This document shows positions 38,281 to 48,348 of a stretch of 64,000 nucleotides of DNA, piece after piece. Both the position numbers and the translations under genes were made by a program. Position 1 is the stretch's first letter; every line of letters begins with the position of its first letter. The notes under the pieces are model-generated. The model was given only the letters and a program-made list of their open reading frames with translations, was not told the DNA's origin and ran no database searches. Source of the stretch: Clostridium pasteurianum (GTDB lineage: Bacteria > Bacillota > Clostridia > Clostridiales > Clostridiaceae); assembly GCF_001705235.1 (NCBI RefSeq), contig NZ_MCGV01000001.1:3166181-3230180 (forward strand), given 5' to 3'.

Positions 38281-38608
38281 GTTTTTTTATTATTAGGTAA
38301 ACGTTACCATTGAGCTTTTACGTATATATGCAGTATAATAAAATAAAAATAATTTATTAAGAAAATAAAGCCATTTTAGTGAAAAGTAAAGGGAGGGGAG
38401 ATGTGAGAACATAATAAATGGAATAATCTTAAAAGTGAATATTTTATCAAGCGCACTGTAAAAGTTGTGTTTAATAAACCTATGTTATGTATAAGCTCAG
38501 AAAATATTTTTGCCTAGAATATAACCTATTTATTTCAATAATTAAAATACTAACAGTCGATGATTATAAATTTAGTAAGAAGAATTTATATTAAGGAGTA
38601 GATGGAGT
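38281..38608 (+). other. Decayed copy of the MarR promoter region with regulators deleted
   Basis: TTACCATTGA (38303) and the following 40 bases match 18610-18650 upstream of the MarR gene. TTTTAGTGAAAAGTAAAGGGAGGG near 38375-38400 matches the MarR leader and ribosome-binding site. The last 40 bases before the second esterase (TTTATATTAAGGAGTAGATG) match those between pocR and the first esterase. Everything between, about 1.5 kb coding MarR and PocR, is absent. GGTAAACGTTACC at 38296-38308 is a palindrome that also fits a CcpA-like site. Confidence 0.6.
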
Positions 38609-39361
38609 ATGGAAATTGTAAAAATCAAACGGGCAGGTTTAAACTTAGTAGGAACACTTGAAAAGCCTGAGCTTAAAGAAGGAGAAAAATGCCCTCTTGT
38701 TATTATTATGCATGGTATTACTGAAGAACGTCAAAAACCCATTCCTTTAAGTATGGCAGAGGAACTTCTTAAACATAGCATTGCATCAGTGCGATTTGAT
38801 TTTAATGGACATGGAGAAAGTGAAGGAAGTTTTGAAGATATGACTGTAATGAATGAACTGGAGGATGCTAGAGAAATATTACGTTATGCTAAAAGCCTTG
38901 ATTTTGCAGAAAGCATTAGTATATTTGGACATTCACAGGGAGGGGTAGTTGCAGGCATGATTGCAGGTTGTTATCAGAATGATATTAGCTGTATTGTGCA
39001 GATGTCTCCAGCTGCAACTTTAAAGGATGATGCTATAATTGGTACAATAATGGGTATGCAATATGATCCTAATAATATACCTGAATATATTAGCTTTTGG
39101 GACAAACGCTTAAGTAGTTTATATTTTAGTACTGCTCAATATTTGCCAATTTATGAGATGTCAGCTAGATATAAAGGACCTGTATGCCTTATTCACGGTA
39201 CAGGTGATAATATTGTTAGTTGTAATGCCTCAAAAAAATACCATGAAGTATATGCTGATAGTGAATTACATTTAATTGAGGGTCAAGATCACTGGTGTAC
39301 GGATGTTTTAAGTGAAGTGATCGCATTGGCGGCAGATTTTATTCTAACAAAAGTAAAATAA
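38609..39361 (+). CDS. Alpha/beta hydrolase, cinnamoyl-esterase-like, copy 2
   Basis: This 250-residue paralogue of the protein at 20273 has the same length, the same GHSQGG elbow, HGTGDNIV and GQDHW motifs, and about 80 % identity by eye. Changes cluster in HGITEERQKPIPLS and the last 25 residues. It should hydrolyse similar hydroxycinnamoyl or related esters. It is monocistronic here, having lost the adjacent regulators, and a terminator follows. Confidence 0.83.
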   Translation: MEIVKIKRAGLNLVGTLEKPELKEGEKCPLVIIMHGITEERQKPIPLSMAEELLKHSIASVRFDFNGHGESEGSFEDMTVMNELEDAREILRYAKSLDFAESISIFGHSQGGVVAGMIAGCYQNDISCIVQMSPAATLKDDAIIGTIMGMQYDPNNIPEYISFWDKRLSSLYFSTAQYLPIYEMSARYKGPVCLIHGTGDNIVSCNASKKYHEVYADSELHLIEGQDHWCTDVLSEVIALAADFILTKVK

Positions 39362-39379
39362 TAAAGATTATAAATAAAA

Positions 39380-39418
39380 AGTAGTCAGTTTGTGTATCAG
39401 TACTGACTGCTTTTTATT
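39380..39418 (+). terminator. Terminator after the second esterase
   Basis: GTAGTCAGT (39381-39389) pairs with ACTGACTGC (39402-39410) and is followed by TTTTTATTTA. Confidence 0.85.
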
Positions 39419-39482
39419 TATGTACAATTTCATTAAGCAAGGTGGATTTACTATATTTGCGTATAGTTTATATAAAAAGTAT

Positions 39483-39516
39483 TTAACTAAAATGATTTTT
39501 TGAGTATACTAGTATA
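39483..39516 (+). promoter_or_regulatory. gntR promoter with TATACTAGTATA palindrome
   Basis: TTAACT (39483) and TATACT (39505) are 16 bases apart. The -10 is the left half of the perfect 12-bp palindrome TATACTAGTATA (39505-39516), which recurs exactly at the glpP promoter. Likely autoregulation. The rest of the 39419-39632 gap is leader sequence. Confidence 0.5.
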
Positions 39517-39632
39517 TGAGGATTTTAATTTTTGTTTGCTATAAGTTAATTCTTGTTATATTTTAATGCATGGCTTGATTTATGTATTAGGATGAATATG
39601 GGTTTTAATAATACTAAAAGTGAGGTACTAAT

Positions 39633-40328
39633 ATGAATTTTCTAGAAAGATTGAGTGGAGAAAATGCTAAAGAATACGCATATAGAGTTTTAAAAGATAA
39701 TATTATGTCATTAGAACTTAAGCCAGGTCAAAATATTAATGAATCGGAACTGGCAGAACAATTAAATATTTCGAGAACACCAATAAGAGAGATATTGATG
39801 AAATTAAAAGAGGAACATCTTATAGAGGTAAAACCACAGATAGGTACATATGTTTCTTTGTTAGAAGAGGATCTTATTGAAGAAGCGTTTTTTATGAGAT
39901 ATCATTTGGAGAAAGAAGTATTAAAGCTTGCATGCAATAAATTTCCCGAAGATAAATTAGAAGAATTAGAAAAAAGTTTAATGCAGCAAAATTTTATTCT
40001 TGGAAAGCAAAATAAAATACTTGAATTTCATCGTTTAGATATTGAATTCCATGGAATAATATTTTCTGGTGTTAATCTTCAAGAAGTGTGGAAAGGAATA
40101 TTGAGGATAAGCACTCATTATAACAGGATGAGATTATTATCAGAACTAAAACATTTTAGTGAATCTTTAGTTAAGCAGCATGAAGAGTTTATTAATGTTA
40201 TAAGAAGTAAAGATATAGATGCAATTGAACCATTGCTATTTAAACATTTTAAAGAGCCTAAAAAATATTGGAATATGCTTTTTGATAGTAATTCTCAATA
40301 TAAAGATTATTTTAGAGAAAAGAAATAA
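39633..40328 (+). CDS. GntR/FadR-family regulator of the hexuronate genes
   Basis: This 231-residue protein has an N-terminal winged helix with SELAEQLNISRTPIREILMKLKEEHLIEV and a C-terminal FCD ligand domain (about residues 85-215, with ARG/HRLD-type metal ligands in EFHRLDIEFHGII and HEEFINVIRS). FCD regulators of uronate genes (ExuR, UxuR types) bind aldonate or uronate ligands. It lies just upstream of uxuA, whose promoter holds two palindromic sites. Confidence 0.88.
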   Translation: MNFLERLSGENAKEYAYRVLKDNIMSLELKPGQNINESELAEQLNISRTPIREILMKLKEEHLIEVKPQIGTYVSLLEEDLIEEAFFMRYHLEKEVLKLACNKFPEDKLEELEKSLMQQNFILGKQNKILEFHRLDIEFHGIIFSGVNLQEVWKGILRISTHYNRMRLLSELKHFSESLVKQHEEFINVIRSKDIDAIEPLLFKHFKEPKKYWNMLFDSNSQYKDYFREKK

Positions 40329-40449
40329 AGAGTGTATGGATTTATGAAATACTATATGTTGTACAAATGAGTTGATTAATTATTATTTATACAGTATATA
40401 GTATTCTATTATTTTAATGTACAAATGTTAGATATTTTTTCATAAAGCA

Positions 40450-40485
40450 TTGACACTTGTATACAAGTATGATAGTATACAAGTA
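40450..40485 (+). promoter_or_regulatory. uxuA-operon promoter with two operator sites
   Basis: TTGACA (40450) and TAGTAT (40473) have a 17-base spacer. The spacer holds the 14-bp palindrome ACTTGTATACAAGT (40455-40468). A second related site, AGTATACAAG (40474-40483), covers the -10. Centres are 17 bases apart. This layout fits repression by the adjacent GntR-family protein. Confidence 0.65.
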
Positions 40486-40557
40486 TATTAGGATGCAAAT
40501 TTAAATATACATTAAGTAAATGATTACACTATAGGTTATAATTTTTTTTAATGCTAA

Positions 40558-40571
40558 TGTAATCGTTAAGA
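40558..40571 (+). promoter_or_regulatory. Possible CcpA (cre) site in the uxuA leader
   Basis: TGTAATCGTTAAGA matches the cre consensus TGNAANCGNTNNCA except for one position and lies downstream of the promoter, where a roadblock would act. A weaker cre-like TAAACGTTTA is at 42822-42831 before the transporter gene. Confidence 0.35.
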
Positions 40572-40616
40572 ATTATTAATAATTTATATAGGAGAAATGA
40601 AAGGAGAAATGATACC

Positions 40617-41660
40617 ATGCAGATGACTTTTAGGTGGTATGGTGATGATGACAAAGTTACCTTAGATCATATACGTCAGATACCAGGAGTAACTGGAATT
40701 GTGTCAGCTATTTATGATGTGCCTGTAGGTGAAGTGTGGCCAATGGAAAAAATTTTAGCTTTAAAGAAAAAAATTGAAGCTAAAGGATTAAAACTTGAAA
40801 CAATTGAAAGTGTTCCTGTTCATGAAGATATAAAAATGGGACTTCCATCAAGGGATAAATATATAGCTAACTATTGTGAGACTCTCAGAAACTTAGGGAA
40901 AGCAGGTATAAAAGTAGTTTGTTATAATTTCATGCCTGTGTTTGATTGGACAAGATCTGAGTTAGCACATGAACTTAAAGATGGTTCAAATGCACTGATT
41001 TATAAACATGAAACTGTATTAAAAATGGACCCATTAAATGGTGAGTTATCACTTCCTGGTTGGGATTCAAGCTATACGAAAGAAGAAATGAAGGGATTAC
41101 TTGAAAAATACAAAAAGGTTTCAGAAGAAGATTTATGGAATAATTTGAAGTATTTTCTTGATCACATTATTGCTGTAGCTGATGAGGTTTCAATTAAAAT
41201 GGCAATACATCCGGATGATCCACCTTGGTCAATTTTTGGACTTCCAAGAATAATAACAAATAAAGAAAATCTTGATAGACTTGTGAATTTAGTTGACAGC
41301 CCCAATAATGGCATAACTTTATGTTCTGGATCACTTGGTGCTGATCCTAATAATGATATACCGGAAATGATTCGTTATTTCGGAGCAAAAGGGAGAATAC
41401 ATTTTGGTCACTGTAGAAATGTTAAAATCACAGGAAAGAAATGTTTTGAAGAAGCAGCACATAGGAGCGAAGATGGTTCTTTAGATATGTTTGAAATCAT
41501 TAAAGCTTATCATGATATAGGCTTCGATGGTCCTATGAGACCAGATCATGGAAGAATGATTTGGGGAGAAACTGGAAGACCAGGATATGGACTTTACGAT
41601 AGGGCATTAGGTGCTACTTATATAAACGGAATATGGGAAGCTTTAGAAAAAAATAAATAA
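40617..41660 (+). CDS. uxuA: Mannonate dehydratase
   Basis: This 347-residue enzyme dehydrates D-mannonate to 2-keto-3-deoxygluconate in glucuronate breakdown. It begins [16 protein letters not shown], and the typical [20 protein letters not shown] follows. Metal-binding regions [25 protein letters not shown] and [12 protein letters not shown] are all present. It is the first gene of the hexuronate operon, 21 bases before the SDR reductase. Confidence 0.95.
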   Translation: MQMTFRWYGDDDKVTLDHIRQIPGVTGIVSAIYDVPVGEVWPMEKILALKKKIEAKGLKLETIESVPVHEDIKMGLPSRDKYIANYCETLRNLGKAGIKVVCYNFMPVFDWTRSELAHELKDGSNALIYKHETVLKMDPLNGELSLPGWDSSYTKEEMKGLLEKYKKVSEEDLWNNLKYFLDHIIAVADEVSIKMAIHPDDPPWSIFGLPRIITNKENLDRLVNLVDSPNNGITLCSGSLGADPNNDIPEMIRYFGAKGRIHFGHCRNVKITGKKCFEEAAHRSEDGSLDMFEIIKAYHDIGFDGPMRPDHGRMIWGETGRPGYGLYDRALGATYINGIWEALEKNK

Positions 41661-41681
41661 ATTTTTTAGGAGGTTCTGATT

Positions 41682-42539
41682 ATGAGTTTACCATTTGAAA
41701 TTGATTTAAAAAATAAAGTTGTAGTAGTTACAGGAGGCGGCGGAGTAATTTGTAGTGGTTTTGCAAAAGCGGTAGCAGAATGTGGCGCTAAAGTTGCAAT
41801 ACTAGATTTGCATAAGGATGCTGCAGATAAAGTTGCAGATGAAATAAATGCTAATGGTGGAACTGCAATTGGAGTTGAGGCGAATGTACTTGATGTAGAT
41901 GCTGTTAAAAGAGCAAGAAATGAAGTAACTGAAAAACTCGGAACTTGTGATATTTTAATAAATGGTGCAGGTGGTAATAATCCGAAAGGAACTACTTCTA
42001 AGGATTATTTATTTAAAGAAGACTTAGAAAATAAAGATGAAAGTATAAAAACTTTTTTTGATTTAGACCCTAAAGGAATTGAATTTGTTTTTAATCTAAA
42101 CTTTTTAGGAACATTGATTCCTACTCAAACTTTTGTAAAAGACATGATAGGTAAGGAGGGAGCTGCTGTAATAAATATTTCTTCTATGAATGCATTCACA
42201 CCACTTACAAGAATTCCAGCTTATAGTGGAGCTAAGGCAGCTGTTTCAAACTTTACTCAATGGCTTGCAGTACATCTTTCAAAAGTTGGCATAAGGGTAA
42301 ATGCTATAGCACCAGGCTTCTTATTGACGAATCAAAATAGAGGATTACTTGTAAATGAAGATGGAAGCTATACAGAAAGAGCTAAAAAGATAATAAATGC
42401 TACTCCAATGGGACGTTATGGTGAAGTCAGAGAATTAACAGGAACTCTTCTTTGGCTTTTAAGTAATAAGGCTTCAGGATTTGTAAATGGAGTAGTTGTA
42501 CCGGTTGATGGAGGATTCTCAGCTTATTCAGGTGTATAG
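41682..42539 (+). CDS. SDR-family D-mannonate oxidoreductase (fructuronate reductase)
   Basis: This 285-residue short-chain dehydrogenase has the cofactor motif VVVTGGGGVICSG, NAG-type NGAGGNNPKG, catalytic Ser in NISSMN and Tyr-Lys in YSGAKAA. It corresponds to the SDR that replaces UxuB in many Firmicutes, reducing fructuronate to mannonate, the UxuA substrate. AGGAGG precedes ATG. The substrate assignment comes from its place between uxuA and uxaC. Confidence 0.85.
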   Translation: MSLPFEIDLKNKVVVVTGGGGVICSGFAKAVAECGAKVAILDLHKDAADKVADEINANGGTAIGVEANVLDVDAVKRARNEVTEKLGTCDILINGAGGNNPKGTTSKDYLFKEDLENKDESIKTFFDLDPKGIEFVFNLNFLGTLIPTQTFVKDMIGKEGAAVINISSMNAFTPLTRIPAYSGAKAAVSNFTQWLAVHLSKVGIRVNAIAPGFLLTNQNRGLLVNEDGSYTERAKKIINATPMGRYGEVRELTGTLLWLLSNKASGFVNGVVVPVDGGFSAYSGV

Positions 42540-42577
42540 AAAAATATAATTGTTCAATTATTAAATTATACAAAAAT

Positions 42578-42737
42578 CAGTGGGAAGTAACAAGAGAAAG
42601 ATATTTTCTTTACTAGTTCGTATTACTTATTTACTATAAAAATTGTATTTTGTGCTCGTATCTCATTATATAGAAATAATTGAGGTTCAAAATTTTAAAG
42701 TAAAATGAATATTATTTTAACTTGTTACTTGTCACTG
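42578..42737. repeat. MITE-like inverted repeat element, copy 2
   Basis: The ends CAGTGGGAAGTAACAAG (42578-42594) and CTTGTTACTTGTCACTG (42721-42737) are inverted repeats with two mismatches. They share the CAGTGACAAGT end motif with the element at 7531-7760. There is no reading frame. It interrupts the uronate operon between the SDR and transporter genes, and the rest of the 42540-42919 gap is leader sequence. Confidence 0.6.
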
Positions 42738-42919
42738 TTTTATAAATATATTAGTCATAATATTACTTAAATTAAATGATGTAGTATAGCAGCAATATTT
42801 AGTGTATGTAAATACATAAAGTAAACGTTTATATAATAAAAGTTAAGTTCTTTAGAAAAATTATCAAATACTAAATTAGTTTACTACTAACAACATTACA
42901 AAAGGGAGGAAGAAATATT

Positions 42920-44290
42920 ATGGAAAATAAACCAGACAAGAAATTAACTTTAAAAGAGAAAATTGGTTACGGAGCTGGAGATTTAGGAAATGGCTTTATG
43001 TTTGACTTAGGTCAAGGATATCTCTTAAAGTTCTATACTGATGTTTTAGGGGTTTCAGGAGCTATTGGTGGAAGTGTTTTTTTAGTATCAAAAATATTTG
43101 ATGCTTTTGCAGATACAACAGTAGGAACTCTTGTTGATACTAGAAAAAACGTTGGTAAGAGGGGAAAATTTAGACCATTCATTTTATTTGGTACCGTACC
43201 ACTTGCAATTGCTACAGTTTTATCATTCCTGGCACCTAATCTTTCAATGGGAGCAAAAATAGCATACGCATATATAACATATATGATATTTGGATTGGCA
43301 TATTCTTTTGTAAACATTCCATATGGCTCATTAGCTGCTGCAATGACGCAAGATCCAGTTGAAAGAACAGAATTGGCATCATTTAGACAAGCTGGTTCAA
43401 CAATAGGTGCGTTAATAACAGGAGTAGTTGTAATACCTATAACTTTAATGTTTTCAAATTCTAAAGTAGGTTATCCTGCAACTATGGCTATTATGGCAAT
43501 TATAGGTGTAATGTTTCATTTGTTTTGTTATAAAAATACAAAAGAAAATATAATAGTTAATTCTCCTAAAAAGGAAAAAGTAACATTAGGTAGAATACTT
43601 AAAACTATTTTTTCAAATAAACCATTAATGCTTTTAAATGTGGTAGGTTTAATAACAATAACTTGCTACCAGTTAAAACTTGCAATGATGGTATACTACG
43701 CTCAATACAATCTTGGTAATGTAAAATTAACATCAATATTAAATTTTGTAAGCATAGGATGTTCTTTAATAGGTGTTGCAATAATGCCATTTGTTGTTAA
43801 GAAAATTGGGAAAAAGGCTACTTATATAGTTGGTTTAGCAATATGGATAGGCGCTGATTTGATAAATTATATACTTCCTTCAAGCACAGCTATATTTATG
43901 ACATTTACTGCTATTGCCTACTTCGGAACTTCTTTTATGAATGGACTAAACTGGGCATTTATATCAGATGCTATTGAATATGGAGAGTGGAAAACTGGAG
44001 AAAGAACTGAAGGTATTATTTATTCAACTTATAGTTTCTGTAGAAAGCTCGCTCAAGCTTTAGCTGGCTTTATCCCAGGTATGGTTTTAACTCTTATAGG
44101 ATATGTTCCTAATGCTCATCAGACAGCAGCAATATTAGGTGAATTAAAATCATTAATGCTTATAGTTCCAGCAGTTGGAGTTGGAGCAGCTCTTTTGATA
44201 TTCATATTTTTCTATAAATTAACAGATGAAAAATACAAAAATATTTTATCAGAATTAAAAATAAGAAGAAGTGCTAATGCTGCAAAATAG
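42920..44290 (+). CDS. GPH-family sugar/glucuronide:cation symporter
   Basis: This 456-residue protein has about 12 membrane segments. The N-terminal motif KIGYGAGDLGNGFMF, the loop DTRKNVGKRGKFRPFILFG and the later DAIEYGEWKTGERTEGI are hallmarks of glycoside-pentoside-hexuronide symporters. It should import hexuronates or glucuronides for the flanking UxuA and UxaC enzymes. AGGGAGG precedes the start. Confidence 0.92.
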   Translation: MENKPDKKLTLKEKIGYGAGDLGNGFMFDLGQGYLLKFYTDVLGVSGAIGGSVFLVSKIFDAFADTTVGTLVDTRKNVGKRGKFRPFILFGTVPLAIATVLSFLAPNLSMGAKIAYAYITYMIFGLAYSFVNIPYGSLAAAMTQDPVERTELASFRQAGSTIGALITGVVVIPITLMFSNSKVGYPATMAIMAIIGVMFHLFCYKNTKENIIVNSPKKEKVTLGRILKTIFSNKPLMLLNVVGLITITCYQLKLAMMVYYAQYNLGNVKLTSILNFVSIGCSLIGVAIMPFVVKKIGKKATYIVGLAIWIGADLINYILPSSTAIFMTFTAIAYFGTSFMNGLNWAFISDAIEYGEWKTGERTEGIIYSTYSFCRKLAQALAGFIPGMVLTLIGYVPNAHQTAAILGELKSLMLIVPAVGVGAALLIFIFFYKLTDEKYKNILSELKIRRSANAAK

Positions 44291-44328
44291 AATTCATATA
44301 AAATAATTTAAGGAATTAGGTGATTATA

Positions 44329-45732
44329 TTGAGAAAATTTATGGATGAAAACTTTCTATTATATAATAATACGGCAGTAAAGTTGTATAATGATTATGCA
44401 AAAGATATGCCTATAATTGATTATCATTGCCATTTAGATCCTAAAGAAATATATGAAAATAAGAAGTTTAAGAATATAACTGAAGCATGGCTTTATGGTG
44501 ACCATTATAAGTGGAGGGCAATGAGAAGTAACGGTATAGAAGAAAAATTTATTACAGGGAATGCTAGCGATTATGAAAAATTTGTTGCATGGGCAAAAAC
44601 AATGCCAATGGCTTTAGGAAATCCACTTTATCATTGGACACATTTAGAACTTCAGAGATTTTTCAATATATATGAGCCATTAAATGAAAAAAATGCTCCA
44701 GCTATTTGGGAGAAAGCAAATAAACTAATTAGTGGAGATGGTTTTGGAGCAAGAGATTTAATAATAAAGTCAAATGTTAAGGCAGTGTGTACAACTGATG
44801 ATCCAGTAGATTCACTAGAATATCACATTAAATTAAAAGAAGACTCTACTTTTAATGTAAAGGTTTTGCCTACCTTTAGACCAGATAAGGGTCTTGATAT
44901 AAACAAGCCTACATTTAAATCATGGCTTGAAAAACTGCAAAAGGTAACAGGAAAAATAATCAATAGTTATGATGAATTTTTAGAAGCTTTAGAAATGAGA
45001 GTGAGATTTTTTAATGAGGTTGGATGCAGAATATCAGATCACAGTTTAAGCAGTGTAACTTATAAAGAAGCTTCTAAAGAAGAAATAGATAGTATATTTA
45101 TCAAAGCATTAAAGGGTGAAACCTTAAATATCGATGAAGAAAGTAAGTATAGAACACATACAATGCAATTTCTGGGAAAGCTTTATTGTAAATTAGGATG
45201 GGCTATGCAGCTTCATATTGGAGCAATGAGAAATAACAATACTAAAAGATTTAAAGGTTTGGGAGCAGATACTGGCTTTGATTCAATTAATGATGAGCAA
45301 ATAGCATATCCAATTTCTAGATTTTTAGATTCACTTGAAGTAGAAAACTGTCTTCCTAAGGTTGTAGTTTATAATTTAAATCCAAAAGATAATCATGTAC
45401 TTGGTAGTATGCTTGGTAATTTTCAGGGAAGTGAAGTTCCTGGTAAAATACAATTTGGACCAGCTTGGTGGTTCCTTGATAATAAAAAAGGAATGCTTGA
45501 TCAATTAACAACTCTTGCAAATTTAAGTCTCCTGGGACGATTTATAGGTATGCTTACAGATTCCAGAAGCTTCTTATCTTATCCAAGACATGAGTATTTT
45601 AGAAGAATACTTTGCAATCTAATTGGAGAATGGGCTGAAAAGGGTGAAATACCAAATGATATAGAAGAACTAGGAAGTATTGTTAAAGGAATATCCTACA
45701 ACAATGCAAAGGAGTATTTTAAAATATTATAG
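44329..45732 (+). CDS. uxaC: Uronate isomerase
   Basis: This 467-residue amidohydrolase-superfamily enzyme converts glucuronate to fructuronate and galacturonate to tagaturonate. Family signatures are MDENFLLYNNTAVKLY at the start, PIIDYHCHLDPKEI with the two metal-binding His, AVCTTDDPVDSLEYH, and LTDSRSFLSYPRHEYFRRILC near the end. The start is TTG 44329 with AGGTGAT upstream. No tagaturonate reductase or altronate dehydratase lies nearby, so glucuronate is the likelier substrate. Confidence 0.95.
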   Translation: MRKFMDENFLLYNNTAVKLYNDYAKDMPIIDYHCHLDPKEIYENKKFKNITEAWLYGDHYKWRAMRSNGIEEKFITGNASDYEKFVAWAKTMPMALGNPLYHWTHLELQRFFNIYEPLNEKNAPAIWEKANKLISGDGFGARDLIIKSNVKAVCTTDDPVDSLEYHIKLKEDSTFNVKVLPTFRPDKGLDINKPTFKSWLEKLQKVTGKIINSYDEFLEALEMRVRFFNEVGCRISDHSLSSVTYKEASKEEIDSIFIKALKGETLNIDEESKYRTHTMQFLGKLYCKLGWAMQLHIGAMRNNNTKRFKGLGADTGFDSINDEQIAYPISRFLDSLEVENCLPKVVVYNLNPKDNHVLGSMLGNFQGSEVPGKIQFGPAWWFLDNKKGMLDQLTTLANLSLLGRFIGMLTDSRSFLSYPRHEYFRRILCNLIGEWAEKGEIPNDIEELGSIVKGISYNNAKEYFKIL

Positions 45733-45773
45733 TTAGGTATTATAGGAATACACATGACGGGAGGATATTATTT

Positions 45774-48263
45774 ATGAAAGTAAGTAACAAAATTATAAGC
45801 CTTAAAAATGTTGAAAACTATTTAGAGATTATTACAAATGCAGCTAAGTATAGAATCATACTTTTAAATGATGATATAGTAAGAATACGCTGTACTTTTG
45901 ATAAGGAATTTCAAAAGGAAGCATCTTATGCCTTAGTTATGACTGCATGGAATGATGAAACAGATAATTTATTGGCCAAAGAAAGAGTAAAGGTTGAGGC
46001 ACTTAGCAGTAAATATGAAGACTTAGGAGATCATATTCTGTTATCTACTGCAAAATTAAATATAAATATTTATAAAGAACCATTTGGAATAGAAATTTTA
46101 GATAAGAAGGGTAATGTATTACACTCCGATTTAATGGAAAAAGCTTATGTAGAGGATTCTAAAGGAAGATTATATCATTACTCTTGTATGGAAGATAATG
46201 ATTATTTCTATGGGTTTGGTGAAAAATCTGGATATTTAAATAAGAGAAGAAGAAGAATGAGAATGCATAACTATGATACTTATGGATATGATTCAGAATG
46301 TACAGATCCACTATACAAGCATATACCTTTTTATGTTAAGTTCAATAGTAAAAACAATATAGCTAGTGGATTATTTTATAACAATTCTTATGATTCAATT
46401 TTTGATGTTGGATGCGAAAGAGTAGGCTACTGGAAGGATTACAGTTATTTCTGTGCTGATGGCGGTGAATTAGATGTATTCTTTATATACGGACCTACAA
46501 TAAAAAATGTAGTAAAAAATTACACTGATTTAACTGGAAAAACTAAGTTGCCTCCAAGATATTCACTTGGTTATATGGGTTCAACAATGTATTATACAGA
46601 ACTTGATAAAGATTCAGATAAAACTATTTTGAAGTTCTTAGATAAATGTAAGGAAGCAGAAATTCCTTGTGATGGGTTCTTCTTATCATCAGGGTATACT
46701 TCCTCAAAGGACAATAAGAGATATGTATTTAATTGGAATTATGATAGGTTCAGTGATCCTAAAGATTTTGTTGAACAAATGAAAGAAAAGGGTGCGTCTT
46801 TAGTACCGAATATAAAACCGGGTATGTTGAAATCTCATCCATTATATAAGGAATTTGATGAAAGTGATGCTTATATAAAAGATGAAACAGGTAAAAAGTC
46901 TGAACAGGAAAGATACTGGGGAGGTCATGCTTCTTTTGTGGATTTTACAAGTCCTAAAGGAAGAGAAGAGTGGAAAAAGCATTTAAAGGATTCATTGGTT
47001 TCCCTTGGAATTACATCAATATGGAATGATAATAATGAATATGACATGAAAAATGATGATGCTGTTTGCTGCGTTGAAGGACTGAAAAGGGGAATAGGCG
47101 GTTTAAGACCGATTATGACAAATTTAATGTCCTTTGTAGCAAATGAGGCAGTGGAAGAAGTTTATCCAAATGCTAGACAATATGTAATTAGTAGATCTGG
47201 ATTTGCAGGAATTCAGCGTTATGCGCAGACATGGGCAGGAGACAATGGCACAAGTTGGAAGAGCCTTAAATTTAATATTCCTGTAATACTTGGATTAGGT
47301 CTTTCAGGAGTAGCAAATCAAGGCTGTGATATAGGTGGATTTTACGGAGAAGCACCTGAACCAGAATTATTTGTAAGATGGGTTCAAAACGGAATATTCC
47401 AGCCAAGATTTTCAATACATTCTTGCAATACTGATAACACTGTTACAGAACCATGGATGTACCCATCATATACTAAATATATACGTGATGCCATAAAACT
47501 TAGATATAAATTAGTACCATATATGTATTCTTTGTTATATGAAGCATCTACAGAAGGAAATCCAATTATGAGACCTTTAGTCTATGAATTTCCTGAGGAT
47601 AAGAAGTTGCTTGAAGAAAGTTTCGATTTTATGCTTGGAAAGTCTATTCTTGTTGCAAATGTTCTTGAAAAGGGTGCAAAAACTAGAAAAGTATATTTAC
47701 CAAAAGGGGCTCTTTGGTTTGAATGGAACACTAAACATGTATATCAAGGAGGACAGACCATTGAATTTGATGTTTCTTTAGATTCAATTCCGATGTTTAT
47801 TAGAAGTGGTGCGATTGTTCCTGTATGTGGAGAATTAACGAACCTTCATAAAGATTCAATGGAAAAACTTAATTTAATGATAGAGCCATCGCAGGAATCA
47901 AGTTTTGTATTGTATGAAGATGATGGAACTACAAATGATTATAAAAATGGAGATTATTTAAAAACAACAATAGCAATAGACAATAAGAGTGGAATAAAAA
48001 TAAGCTTTAATAAAACTGGAAATTACAAAACAGAAGTCAAGAAAATGCTAGTGGATGTAATCTGTAAGGATATGGCTCCAAAGCAGGTTAAACTGAAAGA
48101 TAAAGTACTTCCTATGTTCTTAGATGAAAAAGAATGGGAGAGTAGTGAATTTGGATGGCACTATGATATTGAACAAAAGACAGTAAGAGTAAAATATAAT
48201 AATGTTGATGGAGATTATATTTTGCATGTTGATTGTGACATGAAAGATTTAATTGCTATGTAA
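45774..48263 (+). CDS. GH31 family alpha-glycosidase
   Basis: This 829-residue protein has the N-terminal beta-sandwich (to about residue 250), the catalytic barrel and C-terminal beta domains. The nucleophile Asp is in SIWNDNNEYD and the acid/base Asp in WAGDNGTSWKS; the arm GFGEKSGYLNKR and the later HSCNTDNTVTEPWMYP also fit. GH31 covers alpha-glucosidases, alpha-xylosidases and related enzymes. NNEY in place of the common MNEP leaves the substrate uncertain. No signal peptide, so it acts on imported oligosaccharides, presumably freeing uronate-linked sugars. Confidence 0.9.
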   Translation: MKVSNKIISLKNVENYLEIITNAAKYRIILLNDDIVRIRCTFDKEFQKEASYALVMTAWNDETDNLLAKERVKVEALSSKYEDLGDHILLSTAKLNINIYKEPFGIEILDKKGNVLHSDLMEKAYVEDSKGRLYHYSCMEDNDYFYGFGEKSGYLNKRRRRMRMHNYDTYGYDSECTDPLYKHIPFYVKFNSKNNIASGLFYNNSYDSIFDVGCERVGYWKDYSYFCADGGELDVFFIYGPTIKNVVKNYTDLTGKTKLPPRYSLGYMGSTMYYTELDKDSDKTILKFLDKCKEAEIPCDGFFLSSGYTSSKDNKRYVFNWNYDRFSDPKDFVEQMKEKGASLVPNIKPGMLKSHPLYKEFDESDAYIKDETGKKSEQERYWGGHASFVDFTSPKGREEWKKHLKDSLVSLGITSIWNDNNEYDMKNDDAVCCVEGLKRGIGGLRPIMTNLMSFVANEAVEEVYPNARQYVISRSGFAGIQRYAQTWAGDNGTSWKSLKFNIPVILGLGLSGVANQGCDIGGFYGEAPEPELFVRWVQNGIFQPRFSIHSCNTDNTVTEPWMYPSYTKYIRDAIKLRYKLVPYMYSLLYEASTEGNPIMRPLVYEFPEDKKLLEESFDFMLGKSILVANVLEKGAKTRKVYLPKGALWFEWNTKHVYQGGQTIEFDVSLDSIPMFIRSGAIVPVCGELTNLHKDSMEKLNLMIEPSQESSFVLYEDDGTTNDYKNGDYLKTTIAIDNKSGIKISFNKTGNYKTEVKKMLVDVICKDMAPKQVKLKDKVLPMFLDEKEWESSEFGWHYDIEQKTVRVKYNNVDGDYILHVDCDMKDLIAM

Positions 48264-48348
48264 TTTGCTATATATGCTGTACTAGAATAGAAATATTTTA
48301 GTGCAGCATATATTTAAATTCAATGAAATAAAATTAGGGGGAATAAAT

